DNA of 64,000 nucleotides from Hymenobacter piscis (GCF_018760735.1 NZ_JAHHZN010000006.1:186001-250000); one strand, 5' to 3'; numbered from the stretch's first letter, positions 43,706 through 52,609 are shown. Program-made: numbers and translations. The notes: generated from the letters alone by a model not told the origin.

Positions 43706-45521
43706 ATAGCTTTTTGTCTTTGATCTTGCGGTTGATGAGCGACGAAGCACCGCCCAGTTTGCGGGCCCGCTGCCATTCGGCCAGGGCCTTGTCTACCTCG
43801 CCCAGCTGAAACAGGGCGTCGCCGTAGTGTTCCACTACGGTGGCGTCGGAGGTGTTGCGCAGGGCTTTTTCGAGCTGGAGCCGGGCCCCGCCGTAGTCCT
43901 TGAGGCGGTAGAGCACCCAGGCGTAGGTGTCGAGGTAAGTGGGGTTATCGGGGTGGGCTTTCACCAGCTTGGCGGCCATGTCCTTGGCCTTGTCGAGCTT
44001 CTCACCCCTGAGCGACAGGAAGTAGCTGTAGTTGTTGAGGGCCTGGGCATTGTTGGCATCGAAGACCAGCGCCGCCTCGTAGGCCGCGTCCGACTTGGGG
44101 TAGTCCTTGAGCTCGTGGTACACGTCGCCGAGCTGGGTATCGAACTGGGCCAGCAGTTCGGGGTTATCGGTGGCCAGCTTGCGGCCGTACTCCAACGACT
44201 TCACGGCCTTGGCCGGCTGCTTCTGCAGTTGGTAGCCCACGCCGTTGTAAAACCACAGCGGGGCCTGGTTCGGGAACAGCTCCAGGGCCTGCTCGGAGTG
44301 GGTGAGCAGGGAGTCCGTCTGGCTCAGCTCGGCATCAATGAGCACGACCTGCTGCCAGATCTGGTAGCGGGAGTTATCGAGCCGGATGGCTTTGAGGTAG
44401 TTGGCGCGGGCGGCGGTACGGTTGCCGGTAACGGTTTCAATGTCGCCGGCAATGGAAAAGGCCTTGGCCTCGCGCGGATGCACCCGGGTGGTAATGGCGG
44501 CCAGCTCCCGGGCCGTCTCGTTGAGGGCCGGGTTGGGCAGCTGCTTCACGTAGTCGATCAGGATGCGCACCTTGTCGTCGATGTCCAGCCCGGGGCTGGC
44601 GAAGGCGAGCTTGATCTGCTTTTCCGACTCGGGCTGGTTGTTCTGCAGGCGGTACACGTCGGCCAGAATCATGCGGGCCCGGGGGTTGTCGGGGTCCTGC
44701 CGGAGGGCCTGTTCGGCCACCCGGATGGCCTCCGGATACCGGCGGTTGGTGGCGTAGAGCTGGGCCTGGGCCAGCACGTAACGGACCTCGTCGGGGTTGG
44801 TGCTCATCAGTGACTCGCCCTCCTGCAGGGCCAGATCGAGCTTGTTCTGGCGCAGATAAATCTGCTGCTTCTTAAAGGAAATTTCGTCCAGGGCCCCAAA
44901 TTTCTTCTCGGCCTGCTCAAACGCGGCCAGGGCTTCCTCAAACTTGCCCTGGGCCATGTACAAATCGGCCAGGTTGAACAAATAGTAGCCCGAGTTGGGC
45001 ACCGTCTGAACCAGGGTGTTGTATAGCTGAGCCGCCTCGTCGTACTGCTTCTGGGAGGTATAAATCTGGGCCAGCAGCAGATAATAGTACGGGTTCTGCC
45101 CGTCCAGCTTCACGGCCGTGCGGGCAAAGTTGGTGGCGTCCTGAAGGTTGCCGCTCAGCAGGTTGGTTTCGGCAATCTTGTAGTTGATGGCCGCGTTGGT
45201 GGGGTTGATGGCATAGGCCTTCAGCAGCCGCTCCAGGGCCTTGTTATAGTCTTCGAGGAGCAGAAACCGGACCCCGTCCACGAAGTACGACTCACTCAGT
45301 TCCCGGTCTTTGGGGGAGAGGTTGACACGCTGGCGGGTTATTTCGTCCAGGGTGGCCCGGCGGGCCAGCTCCTTGCGCTCCTTGCGCGTGAGGCGCCGGG
45401 CCTTGGGTTTGCGGGCCTTGGACTGAGCCGGTTGGGGGCTGGCCGGCGCTTGCTGGGCGTAGCCCGGCCCGGCCACCAACAGGCTTAGCAGAAGAACAAT
45501 AAACGCACGGAATCTACTCAT
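43698..45521 (-). CDS. Periplasmic or surface TPR protein
   Basis: A 607-residue protein with signal peptide (FRAFIVLLLSLLVAGPGYAQ), a short basic segment (KARKPKARRLTRKERKELARR), then about 13 tetratricopeptide repeats through the C-terminus (for example YNKALERLLKAYAINPTNAA, YYLLLAQIYTSQKQYDEAAQLY, PTYLDTYAWVLYRLKDYGGA). TPR arrays are protein-docking scaffolds. The fixed neighbours DUF4292 and EnvC suggest an envelope-assembly complex. Start set by the signal peptide. Confidence 0.9.
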   Translation of the reverse strand: MSRFRAFIVLLLSLLVAGPGYAQQAPASPQPAQSKARKPKARRLTRKERKELARRATLDEITRQRVNLSPKDRELSESYFVDGVRFLLLEDYNKALERLLKAYAINPTNAAINYKIAETNLLSGNLQDATNFARTAVKLDGQNPYYYLLLAQIYTSQKQYDEAAQLYNTLVQTVPNSGYYLFNLADLYMAQGKFEEALAAFEQAEKKFGALDEISFKKQQIYLRQNKLDLALQEGESLMSTNPDEVRYVLAQAQLYATNRRYPEAIRVAEQALRQDPDNPRARMILADVYRLQNNQPESEKQIKLAFASPGLDIDDKVRILIDYVKQLPNPALNETARELAAITTRVHPREAKAFSIAGDIETVTGNRTAARANYLKAIRLDNSRYQIWQQVVLIDAELSQTDSLLTHSEQALELFPNQAPLWFYNGVGYQLQKQPAKAVKSLEYGRKLATDNPELLAQFDTQLGDVYHELKDYPKSDAAYEAALVFDANNAQALNNYSYFLSLRGEKLDKAKDMAAKLVKAHPDNPTYLDTYAWVLYRLKDYGGARLQLEKALRNTSDATVVEHYGDALFQLGEVDKALAEWQRARKLGGASSLINRKIKDKKLYE

Positions 45522-45526
45522 GAACG

Positions 45527-45615
45527 CAGTAGCGCGAACCCCCGGGGCCCGCCGATTGGATACAAGTAACACCTACCCGCAACACGGCGCCGCCCCGCTC
45601 GGGTCCGCGCTACTG
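45527..45615. repeat. Long hairpin between nucleotidyltransferase and TPR genes
   Basis: Perfect 10-bp arms CAGTAGCGCG (45527-45536) and CGCGCTACTG (45606-45615), extended by a mismatch plus four more pairs; the 60-nt centre is GC-rich. It does not use the simple words of the other fold-backs. It starts 6 nt upstream of the TPR ATG. Confidence 0.65.
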
Positions 45616-45638
45616 AAACGTCAGGAGACGCCGCTACC

Positions 45639-46652
45639 TCACACGCGCAGGGTGTTGAAGTCGCCTACGCTCAGATCGTGGGAGCGGCCGACGAGGGTGG
45701 CGTGGTTGCCGATCATGGAGTTGGCTACGTTGGCGTGCTCTACGGTAGCCGACTGCTGCACGATGGCATTGGCAACGACCGAGTGGCTCACTTTCGTATC
45801 CGCCCCGAGCGATACGTGCGGCCCCACCACCGAATTGGTGATAACGGCCCCTTCGCCAATATACACCGGCGGAATGATTACGGAGTTGGTAACAGTGGCG
45901 GATTTGGCCACTAATTCCTCGCCACGCTCCTGCAAGAACTCCAGGTAGCGCTGGTTGGTGTACACGGTAGCATCCTTGTTGCCGCAGTCGAGCCACTCGG
46001 TTACGCGGCCGGGCACGAACTGGGTGCCCTTGTTTTTCATATTCTCCAGGGCATTGGTGAGCTGATATTCGCCCTTGTCCTTGATGTCGTTATCGAGCAG
46101 GTACTGCAGCTCCTGGCGCAGGTACTCGCCGTCGCGGAAGTAGTAGATGCCGATGATGGCCAGGTCGGAAACGAATTCCTGTGGCTTCTCCACGAAATCG
46201 GTAATCTGGCCTTTATCGTCAAGTTTCACCACGCCGAAGGGCTTGGGGTCGTCCACGCGCTGCACCCAGATGGTGCCGTCCACCGACGAATCGAGGATGA
46301 AATCGGCCTTGAACAGGGTATCGGCGAAGGCCACTACCACGTGCCCGTCGAGGGCCGACTGGGCGCAGAGAATGGCGTGGGCGGTGCCCAGGGCTTCGTC
46401 CTGGTAATGAATGGTACCCTTACCGCCCACCGACTCGGCAATTTTCACCAGGTCCTGCTCCACGGCGTTACCGAAGCTGCGTCCGATGATGAAGGCAACT
46501 TCCTCCACCGGTTCCCCGCACACTTTGGCAATGTCCTCTACCAGCCGGTGCACGATGGGCTTGCCGGCAATCGGAATCAGGGGCTTGGGAACGGTGAGCG
46601 TGTGGGGGCGCATGCGCTTGCCCATGCCGGCCATCGGAACGATAATCTTCAT
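45639..46652 (-). CDS. Sugar-1-phosphate nucleotidyltransferase
   Basis: A 337-residue NTP transferase that makes an NDP-sugar for envelope glycans. N-terminal catalytic signature IIVPMAGMGKRMRPHTLTVPKPLIPIAGKPI (GxGxR-type with the catalytic Lys in PKP), VVAFADTLF, and a C-terminal left-handed beta-helix with hexapeptide-like repeats (NSVVGPHVSLGADTKVSHSVVANAIVQQSATVEHANVANSMIGNHA), which may add an acyl- or trimerisation function. Nearest to glucose-1-phosphate thymidylyl/uridylyl enzymes; exact base and sugar are not resolved. It lies in the flippase-dut-NTase-TPR unit. Confidence 0.9.
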   Translation of the reverse strand: MKIIVPMAGMGKRMRPHTLTVPKPLIPIAGKPIVHRLVEDIAKVCGEPVEEVAFIIGRSFGNAVEQDLVKIAESVGGKGTIHYQDEALGTAHAILCAQSALDGHVVVAFADTLFKADFILDSSVDGTIWVQRVDDPKPFGVVKLDDKGQITDFVEKPQEFVSDLAIIGIYYFRDGEYLRQELQYLLDNDIKDKGEYQLTNALENMKNKGTQFVPGRVTEWLDCGNKDATVYTNQRYLEFLQERGEELVAKSATVTNSVIIPPVYIGEGAVITNSVVGPHVSLGADTKVSHSVVANAIVQQSATVEHANVANSMIGNHATLVGRSHDLSVGDFNTLRV

Positions 46653-46662
46653 TGGAGAGGAG

Positions 46663-46795
46663 TTAAAAATGTAAAGTGAAAAATTAAAAATTGCGAATGA
46701 AAAACCAGGCAAAAATTAATTTCCGGCGCGCTGATAGTGGAGTGGAAAAATCAGGGCTGAAAGTCAATTTTCAATTTTTCACTTTCAATTTTTAA
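46663..46795. repeat. Fold-back R10 (AAAATTGAAA/GTGAAAAATT words)
   Basis: Arms 46663-46693 and 46765-46795 pair at 28 of 31 bases and are almost pure A/T, in sharp contrast to flanking GC-rich genes. It fills the gap between the dut stop (46806) and the nucleotidyltransferase ATG. Confidence 0.85.
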
Positions 46796-46805
46796 TTGAA
46801 AAAAA

Positions 46806-47240
46806 TCAGGCGGTGCCGGTTGAGCCGTAGCCGCCCGCCCCGCGCTGGGTTTCGGAAAGTACCTCGGCCGGTTGCCAGGCAATGGTTTCGTGGCGGGCTA
46901 CCACGAGCTGGGCAATCCGCTCCCCATCTTCCACTACGAAAGCCTGGTCCGACAGATTCACGAGCAGCACTTTCAGCTCGCCGCGGTAGTCGGCATCAAT
47001 GGTGCCGGGGCTATTGACGAGGCCGATGCCGTGCTTGTAGGCCAGCCCGCTGCGGGGCCGCACCTGCATTTCGTAGCCCACCGGAATTTCCAGGAACAGG
47101 CCCGTAGGGATGAGGGCGCGCTGCAAAGGCCCTAACGTAACCGGCGCGTCGAGGTTGGCCCGCACGTCGAGGCCGGCGGCGTGGGCCGTCTGATATTCGG
47201 GCAGCGCGTGCCGGGAGCGGTTGATAACGGGAATCTGCAT
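46806..47240 (-). CDS. dut: dUTP diphosphatase
   Basis: A 144-residue trimeric dUTPase that hydrolyses dUTP to dUMP and PPi. The five motifs are in order: [37 protein letters not shown] (motifs 2 and 3), [11 protein letters not shown] (motif 4) and [10 protein letters not shown] (motif 5, P-loop-like tail closing over the phosphates). A consensus -7 box sits 4 nt before the ATG. Both its flanks hold fold-back repeats. Confidence 0.97.
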   Translation of the reverse strand: MQIPVINRSRHALPEYQTAHAAGLDVRANLDAPVTLGPLQRALIPTGLFLEIPVGYEMQVRPRSGLAYKHGIGLVNSPGTIDADYRGELKVLLVNLSDQAFVVEDGERIAQLVVARHETIAWQPAEVLSETQRGAGGYGSTGTA

Positions 47241-47244
47241 GCGG

Positions 47245-47252
47245 CAAAGATA
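47245..47252 (-). promoter_or_regulatory. -7 box TATCTTTG abutting dut start
   Basis: Full consensus -7 box ending 4 nt before the dut ATG, predicting a leaderless mRNA. The -33 would fall in fold-back R11, where no TTG is seen. Confidence 0.55.
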
Positions 47253-47257
47253 GGAAG

Positions 47258-47365
47258 TTGGGGTCTTGGGGGCTTAGAGTTTTGGGGACTGGGAATGCGT
47301 TCTTGCATCATTCGTGCTACGGAACGACATCCAAGCTCCTAAGCCCCCAAGTCCCCAAGCCCCTA
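47258..47365. repeat. Fold-back R11 (CTTGGGGGCTTAG words)
   Basis: Arms 47258-47285 and 47331-47358 pair at about 24 of 28 bases, built of CTTGGGG and GGGGCTTAGG words. The right end continues into the flippase stop codon (47363-47365). Confidence 0.8.
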
Positions 47366-48862
47366 AAGGCTGCGCAGGCGCCGGCCCTCCACGGCGCCAA
47401 TGGCGCCCATAAAGCCCAGCGTGAGCAGGGCGTGGAAGCCGTAACGGCCCCAGCCGGGCGCCACGGGGGCGTACCAGCTCAGGGCCACCACCCCCACGGC
47501 CAATGCCAGCCAGAGCAGGAGCCGGCCTACCGGATAGGGCACGGGGAAGTGCTTTTCACCCAGCCACCAGCATAACGCGGCCATCATGAAATAGCAGGCC
47601 AGGGTGGCCACCGCCGAGCCCATGTAGCCCAGCAGCGGAATCAGCAGGAAGTTGAGGGCCATGGTGAGCACCGCGCCCGCAAAGCCCAGGTAGGTGCCGT
47701 AGTAGGTTTTATCGGTGAGTTTGAACCACACCGAGAGGTTCCAGTAAACCCCCAGAAACAGGTTGGCCAGCAGCAACACCGGTACCACGGCCAGGCCCTG
47801 CAGGTACTCGGCGCGGTGCAGAAACAGCTTCGCCACCAGGTCCAGGTTCACGCTCACGCCCACGAAGAGTACGGCGCAGCACAGGGTGAACCACTTCAGA
47901 ATGAGGGCAAACGTGCGGGGTGAATTCTTCTCGGTGCCCTGGGCAAAGAAGAACGGCTCGGCAGCGTACTTAAAGGCCTGAATGACGAGGCTCATCAGGA
48001 TGCTGAGCTTGTAGCAGGCCCCGTACACGCCCACCGCCGCCAGACTGCTCTGGCCCGGATAGAAGTTCTCGGGCAGCCAGCGGGGCAGCAGAATCCGGTC
48101 CAGGGTTTCATTTACCATGCCTGCCAGCCCCATGAACATGATGGGGTAGGCGTACCGGAGCAGCGGCCGCAGCGGCTCCAGATGGAGTCGGAACCGGAAG
48201 TCGAGCACTTCCCGGCCCAGCAGCAGCAGCGTAAAGGCGCTGGCCGCCAGATTCGACAGGAAGACGTAGCCCACCCCGATGGAGGGGTCGTACACGGCCC
48301 GCACCAGGGGCTGGAGGCCAGCCAGGTACTTGCCGGCCAGCACATCGGGGCAGAACACGATGAACAGCAGGTTCAGGCCCACGTTGAGCCCGATGTTTGC
48401 CAGGCGAATGGCGGCGAACTTACGGGCCTTATTTTCCAGCCGGAGCCGGGCAAACGGAATAGCCGCCAGTGCATCGAGGCCCAGAATAGCGGCAATCCAG
48501 ATGGCGTACTGCTCCTTGCCGGGGGGCAGGCGCAGCAGCTCCATCAGGGGGCGGGCCAGCAGCATGAGCAGCCCCGTGAGCACCACGCTGCTGAGCAGCA
48601 GCAGCGTCATCACCCGGTCGTAGAGTTCCCGGCGGTCGGTATCGGGGCGGTTGGCGAAGCGGAAAAACGTGGTTTCCATGCCGTAGGTGAACACTACGTT
48701 CAGAAACGACACGTAGGCAAACAGCCCCGTGACGATGCCATACTGGGCCGCCGCAAACCGCCCCGTGTACACGGGCACGAGCAGAAAGTTGACCACCCGG
48801 CCCACAATGCTGCTCACCCCGTAAATAGCGGTTTGCGAGGCCAGCTTTTTCGCTACGCTCAT
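47363..48862 (-). CDS. Polysaccharide flippase-like membrane protein (Wzx type)
   Basis: A 499-residue protein with about 14 transmembrane helices, starting KLASQTAIYGVSSIVGRVVNFLLVPVYTGRF, the typical start of the polysaccharide biosynthesis/oligosaccharide flippase family. Central motif LRYAYPIMFMGLAGMVNETLDRILLPRWLP. It probably flips a lipid-linked glycan intermediate. It heads the flippase-dut-NTase-TPR-DUF4292-envC run on the minus strand. The stop codon lies in fold-back R11. Confidence 0.9.
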   Translation of the reverse strand: MSVAKKLASQTAIYGVSSIVGRVVNFLLVPVYTGRFAAAQYGIVTGLFAYVSFLNVVFTYGMETTFFRFANRPDTDRRELYDRVMTLLLLSSVVLTGLLMLLARPLMELLRLPPGKEQYAIWIAAILGLDALAAIPFARLRLENKARKFAAIRLANIGLNVGLNLLFIVFCPDVLAGKYLAGLQPLVRAVYDPSIGVGYVFLSNLAASAFTLLLLGREVLDFRFRLHLEPLRPLLRYAYPIMFMGLAGMVNETLDRILLPRWLPENFYPGQSSLAAVGVYGACYKLSILMSLVIQAFKYAAEPFFFAQGTEKNSPRTFALILKWFTLCCAVLFVGVSVNLDLVAKLFLHRAEYLQGLAVVPVLLLANLFLGVYWNLSVWFKLTDKTYYGTYLGFAGAVLTMALNFLLIPLLGYMGSAVATLACYFMMAALCWWLGEKHFPVPYPVGRLLLWLALAVGVVALSWYAPVAPGWGRYGFHALLTLGFMGAIGAVEGRRLRSL

Positions 48863-48864
48863 GG

Positions 48865-48969
48865 GTTGAATTAAAAATTAAAAGTGAAAAATTAGAAATG
48901 GCTGTTCAGGCCGCTATTGTGATGGGCGAGGCCATTTATTGATTCTTCATTTTTAATTCTCAATTCTTA
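48865..48969. repeat. Fold-back R12 (AAAATTGAAA/GTGAAAAATT words)
   Basis: Imperfect A/T-rich arms about 48865-48900 and 48932-48969 (GAATTAAAAATTAAAAGTGA facing its near-complement). The right arm includes the TAA stop of the enoyl-CoA hydratase gene (48967-48969). It uses the same words as R10. Confidence 0.75.
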
Positions 48970-49755
48970 ATTTCCTGTAAAAACGGCCGGGCGCTTTTCG
49001 AGGAAGGCCGTAGTGCCTTCCCGGAAATCTTCGGAGCCGAAGCAGCGGGCGAAGGCGTTGGCCTCGGTCTGGTAGCCGTGGCGCTGCTGGTCGTAGTAGG
49101 CGTTCACCGAATCGAGGCAGAGGCCCAGGGCCAGGGGAGCCTTGGTCAGAATGCGCAGCAGCAGGTCGCGCGTGAAGCTCAGCAGCTCCGCCTGGGGCAC
49201 CACGTGGTTAACCAGGCCCAGGCGCAGGGCTTCATCGGCCTTCACCATGTCGGCCGTGAGCAGGAGCTCAATGGCCCGACCCTTGCCCACGAGCTGAGCC
49301 AGGCGTTGGGTACCCCCGTAGCCCGGAATCAGGCCCAGGTTTACTTCGGGCTGGCCAAAGCGGGCATTTTCGGCGGCTACGCGCAGGTGGCAGGCCATGG
49401 CCAGCTCGCAGCCTCCGCCCAGGGCAAACCCATTGACGGCCGCAATAACGGGTTTGGTGCTCTCCTCAATGGAGCAGAAGGCTTCCTGGCCGCGCTCCGA
49501 GGCGCGGCGGGCCGAAATTTCGTCGAGCCGGGTGAGCTCCGCAATGTCGGCGCCGGCTACAAACGCCTTGTGCCCACTGCCCGTCAGAATCACGCCGCGC
49601 ACCTGCGGGTCGTCGAGCACCCGCTGAATGGCCGTGCGAATCTCCTCAATAGTGGCCGCGTTCAGGGCGTTGAGTTTATCGGGACGGTTGATAGTGAGGG
49701 TCAGGATGCCGGTTTCGGCTTCCAGCTCATACAACAGGTTTTCGAAAGTGGGCAT
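48967..49755 (-). CDS. Enoyl-CoA hydratase/isomerase family protein
   Basis: A 262-residue crotonase-fold enzyme. The oxyanion-hole segments are AFVAGADIAEL and NGFALGGGCELAMACHLRVA; both catalytic Glu positions are present, in CSIEEST-to-GGGCELA and in GQPEVNLGLIPGYGGTQRL. It would hydrate 2-enoyl-CoA in beta-oxidation or amino acid breakdown. No other beta-oxidation gene is adjacent. ATG 49755 (MPTFENLLYEL) fits the -7 box 28 nt upstream. Confidence 0.93.
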   Translation of the reverse strand: MPTFENLLYELEAETGILTLTINRPDKLNALNAATIEEIRTAIQRVLDDPQVRGVILTGSGHKAFVAGADIAELTRLDEISARRASERGQEAFCSIEESTKPVIAAVNGFALGGGCELAMACHLRVAAENARFGQPEVNLGLIPGYGGTQRLAQLVGKGRAIELLLTADMVKADEALRLGLVNHVVPQAELLSFTRDLLLRILTKAPLALGLCLDSVNAYYDQQRHGYQTEANAFARCFGSEDFREGTTAFLEKRPAVFTGN

Positions 49756-49783
49756 GGCTAGCAAAATAAAGGGGGAATGGCGG

Positions 49784-49791
49784 CAAAGATA
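49784..49791 (-). promoter_or_regulatory. -7 box TATCTTTG of the enoyl-CoA hydratase
   Basis: Full match to TAnnTTTG on the minus strand, 28 nt before ATG 49755. Confidence 0.55.
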
Positions 49792-49948
49792 GAACGAATT
49801 GCTGCCGGGGCCGCGCACCGGTCTGGCGAGCCGACGGCCCGGTTGGTGGCGTCAGTGGCCCGGTTAAGCGAAAGCGGACCACCGGACGACGGCGAATGCG
49901 GAAGTTTGCGGCTGTTCGCTCAATGCTAGGACCAGATTGCGAAATGTA

Positions 49949-49956
49949 TATATTTG
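49949..49956 (+). promoter_or_regulatory. -7 box TATATTTG of mscL
   Basis: Full match to TAnnTTTG, 43 nt before the mscL ATG. No good -33 seen. Confidence 0.55.
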
Positions 49957-49999
49957 CCCGCTCTGTCCTTTTTCCCTCACCATCAATTACTTCCACAAC

Positions 50000-50425
50000 A
50001 TGGGTTTTGTCTCCGAATTTAAAGAGTTCATCTCGAAGGGCAACGTGCTCGATCTGGCGGTCGGTGTTATCATCGGCGGGGCCTTTGGCAAAATCGTCAG
50101 CTCGCTGACCGACGACATCCTGATGCCTATTTTGTCGCTGCTTACCGGCGGAATCGACTTCAAGGAATGGTTTTTCGCTCTTGATGGTAAAACCTACGCC
50201 TCGCTGGACCTGGCCAAGGAAGCCAAGGCGGCCACCATCAACTACGGGCTCTTCCTGAACGCCATCATCACGTTCCTGCTCATGGCTTTCGCTATTTTCT
50301 GGATTGTGAAGCTGGCCAACCGCTTCAAGAAGCCCCAGGTAGTAGTGGCCGTGCCCGACCCGGCCCCGACCAAGGAAGAAATGCTGCTCACGGAAATCCG
50401 GGATGCCCTGCGCAGCCGCGCCTAA
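50000..50425 (+). CDS. mscL: Large-conductance mechanosensitive channel MscL
   Basis: A 141-residue MscL: N-terminal amphipathic helix MGFVSEFKEFISKGNVLDLA, TM1 VGVIIGGAFGKIVSSLTDDILMPIL with the Gly-rich gate, a periplasmic loop, TM2 (about 90-110, FLNAIITFLLMAFAIFWIVKL) and a C-terminal helix with KEEMLLTEIRDAL. A homopentameric emergency valve against hypoosmotic shock. ATG 50000 is the family start. Confidence 0.97.
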   Translation: MGFVSEFKEFISKGNVLDLAVGVIIGGAFGKIVSSLTDDILMPILSLLTGGIDFKEWFFALDGKTYASLDLAKEAKAATINYGLFLNAIITFLLMAFAIFWIVKLANRFKKPQVVVAVPDPAPTKEEMLLTEIRDALRSRA

Positions 50426-50445
50426 GCCCGCACTTTGAACGTTTC

Positions 50446-50487
50446 AACCGGCCCGGGTTCAGTACGCTGAGTTCGGGCCGGTTTTTT
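50446..50487 (+). terminator. Terminator after mscL
   Basis: Perfect 10-bp stem (50446-50455 with 50474-50483) followed by TTTTATT. The DUF3078 gene begins 20 nt later, so it may be partly read through. Confidence 0.85.
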
Positions 50488-50506
50488 ATTGGCTTCTGCT
50501 GTCTTC

Positions 50507-51502
50507 ATGCTACGAATCTCTACTGCTTTGCTGCAACGGCTGCTGGCGGCGGCCCTGTTGCCGGCTGGCCCGGCCCTGGCCCAAACCATTCCGAACCGCG
50601 CGCCCACGCCGCCGCCGGCCTATACTATATCGGCCGAGGTGGATACCGTGCGGGGCTGGCAGCGGGGTGGGGCCGGTACGCTTAATTTCAGCCAGGTGAG
50701 CCTGCGCAACTGGGCGCCCGGCGGACAAAGCTCCCTCTCATTGCTGGGCACGGGCAACGCATACATGCACTACCGCGGCCCGGAACACACGCTTGATCTG
50801 GCCGGAAACCTAGTGTACGGCGTATTGAAGGCGGGCAAAGGGCGGCTCCGCAAAAACGACGACCGGCTTGAACTCAATGGCCGCTACGCCCGCCAGTTTA
50901 CCTCCGTATGGTCGTACGCCGCCCAGCTCAATCTCAAAACCCAACTCACGCCCACCCGGGCGGTGGATAATCCTGATTCGCTGCTTTCGCGCTTTTTCGC
51001 CCCTGCCTACGTGCTGGCTTCCCTGGGCATGGAGTATAAGCCGGGCCCGGGCTTCTCGTTGCTGCTTTCTCCCGCCACCGGCAAGTTCACCGTGGTAGGC
51101 GACCAGGGGCTGGCCGATGCGGGGGCCTTTGGCGTGCGCGGGGCCCGCCGGACGGCCGATGGCCGCCTCCTGGCCGGCACCGGGCAGCAGCTGCGCTCCG
51201 AAATCGGAGCTTACCTCAATGCCCGCTACCGCCGCCCGGTAGCCACCAACATCACCTTCACCAGCCGGCTGGAGCTGTTCAGCAACTATTTCCACAACCC
51301 CCAGAACGTGGATGTGAACTGGGAAAACCTGATTGACTTCAAAGTGAACAAGTTCCTGAGTGCCAGCGTTACCACGCTACTGGTGTACGACGACGATATT
51401 CCGGTGCCCGTGGACCGCAACGACGATGGCGTTCCGGATAGCTCCGGCCGCCGGATTCAGTTCAAGGAAACGTTAGGTATCGGGCTGAATTACAAGTTCT
51501 AA
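50507..51502 (+). CDS. DUF3078 outer membrane-type protein
   Basis: A 331-residue protein with a signal peptide (LLQRLLAAALLPAGPALAQ) and a body of alternating strands (GWQRGGAGTLNFSQVSLRNWAPGGQSSLSLLG, ATNITFTSRLELFSNYFHNPQNVDVNWENLIDFKVNKFLSASVTTLLVYDD) that matches DUF3078, a beta-barrel family of Bacteroidota outer membranes. It ends GIGLNYKF, a plausible final barrel strand with terminal Phe. Function unknown. Confidence 0.88.
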   Translation: MLRISTALLQRLLAAALLPAGPALAQTIPNRAPTPPPAYTISAEVDTVRGWQRGGAGTLNFSQVSLRNWAPGGQSSLSLLGTGNAYMHYRGPEHTLDLAGNLVYGVLKAGKGRLRKNDDRLELNGRYARQFTSVWSYAAQLNLKTQLTPTRAVDNPDSLLSRFFAPAYVLASLGMEYKPGPGFSLLLSPATGKFTVVGDQGLADAGAFGVRGARRTADGRLLAGTGQQLRSEIGAYLNARYRRPVATNITFTSRLELFSNYFHNPQNVDVNWENLIDFKVNKFLSASVTTLLVYDDDIPVPVDRNDDGVPDSSGRRIQFKETLGIGLNYKF

Positions 51503-51514
51503 CCGCCCTCTAAT

Positions 51515-51522
51515 TACCTTTG
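51515..51522 (+). promoter_or_regulatory. -7 box TACCTTTG before the small secreted protein
   Basis: Full match to TAnnTTTG, 63 nt before ATG 51586. This separates the next gene from the DUF3078 transcript. Confidence 0.5.
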
Positions 51523-51585
51523 CCGCTCGCCAGCTGACTTTCTGCCGGATTTCCTTTCCTTTGCCTGCTGATTAGTTTTTGCTCT

Positions 51586-52044
51586 ATGAAGAAATTGCTT
51601 GCTGTTGTGGTCCTTGTGGCGGCCGGTTTGTGGACGTCTCCCCAGGCTCAGGCCCAGAGCCCCGTGCTGGATGGCCAGCCCGATGCGCTGACGCAGCCCC
51701 GGTCCGCCCGCCCGGAAACTCCGCGCCGGAAGCGCAAGGCCTCCGATGCGGATATTGCCCGGATGCAGCAGCGCATGAGTATGAACGCCGGGGAAGTAAA
51801 GCGCGACCAGCAGATGGAGATTCTGGAGGCCCGCTCCGGTACGGCCAATACCAGCCTGGGCCGCGCTTCCGGCCCGGCCCGTCAGTACGACAAGGGCAGC
51901 GGGGGCTTTACCGTCCGCAAGTTCAAGGACAACCGCGTGGGCACTGCCCGCCAGAAGCGCGGTCAGACTCGTGCGGCCGGTTTCGTCGACCCCAAAGGCA
52001 AACCCCTCAGTCATAAGAAAAAGAAACATTTCCTGTTCTTCTAG
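51586..52044 (+). CDS. Small basic secreted protein, unknown
   Basis: A 152-residue protein with signal peptide MKKLLAVVVLVAAGLWTSPQAQAQ and a very basic mature part (RPETPRRKRKASDADIARM, HKKKKHFLFF at the end). I do not recognise a domain. The high Lys/Arg content and absence of Cys suggest an unstructured or nucleic-acid- or surface-binding peptide. It ends in a strong terminator. Confidence 0.7.
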   Translation: MKKLLAVVVLVAAGLWTSPQAQAQSPVLDGQPDALTQPRSARPETPRRKRKASDADIARMQQRMSMNAGEVKRDQQMEILEARSGTANTSLGRASGPARQYDKGSGGFTVRKFKDNRVGTARQKRGQTRAAGFVDPKGKPLSHKKKKHFLFF

Positions 52045-52066
52045 CCGCGCCGCCCGCCGCTGAAGC

Positions 52067-52104
52067 CCGTAAAAAGCCCCGAAGCAACGCTTCGGGGCTT
52101 TTTG
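52067..52104. terminator. Bidirectional terminator
   Basis: Perfect 14-bp stem (52071-52084 with 52090-52103), A-run on one side and T-run on the other, lying between the small basic protein and the convergent small lipoprotein. Confidence 0.9.
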
Positions 52105-52165
52105 TTTCTCCGGTTGTCCCGAGGCCACCGTTCGTCCTCGGGAGTCGAAGAAAAGGCCGAGTCTC

Positions 52166-52393
52166 TTAATGCCGGGGCCGCAAAGAGGAAGCCGGAAATC
52201 CACCCGGCGACTTCCCCACGGCGGCTCCCGGCCGGAGCGTGTCTAGGCGGAGCGTATCGAAGAGGGGCTGGCCAAAGCTGGTGGAATATACCGCGCCGGC
52301 AGGGGAGCGGTGACCGTAATCGGCCATGTGGGTACACCCCGCAAGTACGACCAGTAGTAACCCCAGTTTCAGCCAAGTGCCTAATTTTCTCAT
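52166..52393 (-). CDS. Small lipoprotein, 75 residues
   Basis: Signal with lipobox LLLVVLAGC (Cys20) after MRKLGTWLK, then 55 residues (SPAGAVYSTSFGQPLFDTLRLDTLRPG) with no recognised domain. Its length and lipobox support a genuine gene. It converges on the small basic protein. Upstream (52394-52537) is the infB downstream region, with a weak -7-like CAGCTTTG. Confidence 0.6.
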   Translation of the reverse strand: MRKLGTWLKLGLLLVVLAGCTHMADYGHRSPAGAVYSTSFGQPLFDTLRLDTLRPGAAVGKSPGGFPASSLRPRH

Positions 52394-52537
52394 GGTGCAG
52401 CATCACCCTGTTCAGCTCCCCTCGCGTCGCGGACGGATAGCCTGGGGGCTGGTCGTCGGCCCCAAAGCTGAATATAAGGAAATTCTAATTCTCGGTTGAT
52501 GTCTCCTCGCGGTGCCGCGCAGGTCGGGGCCGGAAGA

Positions 52538-52588
52538 CAAAAAAACGCGGGTTGCGGCCCGTAGAGGCTGCAACCCGCGTAAAAAAAT
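52538..52588 (-). terminator. infB operon terminator
   Basis: 11-bp perfect stem (52545-52555 with 52570-52580), A-run on one side and T-equivalent on the other (minus strand), 21 nt beyond the infB stop. Confidence 0.9.
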
Positions 52589-52609
52589 AATCTGGAGGAA
52601 ACAGACGCC

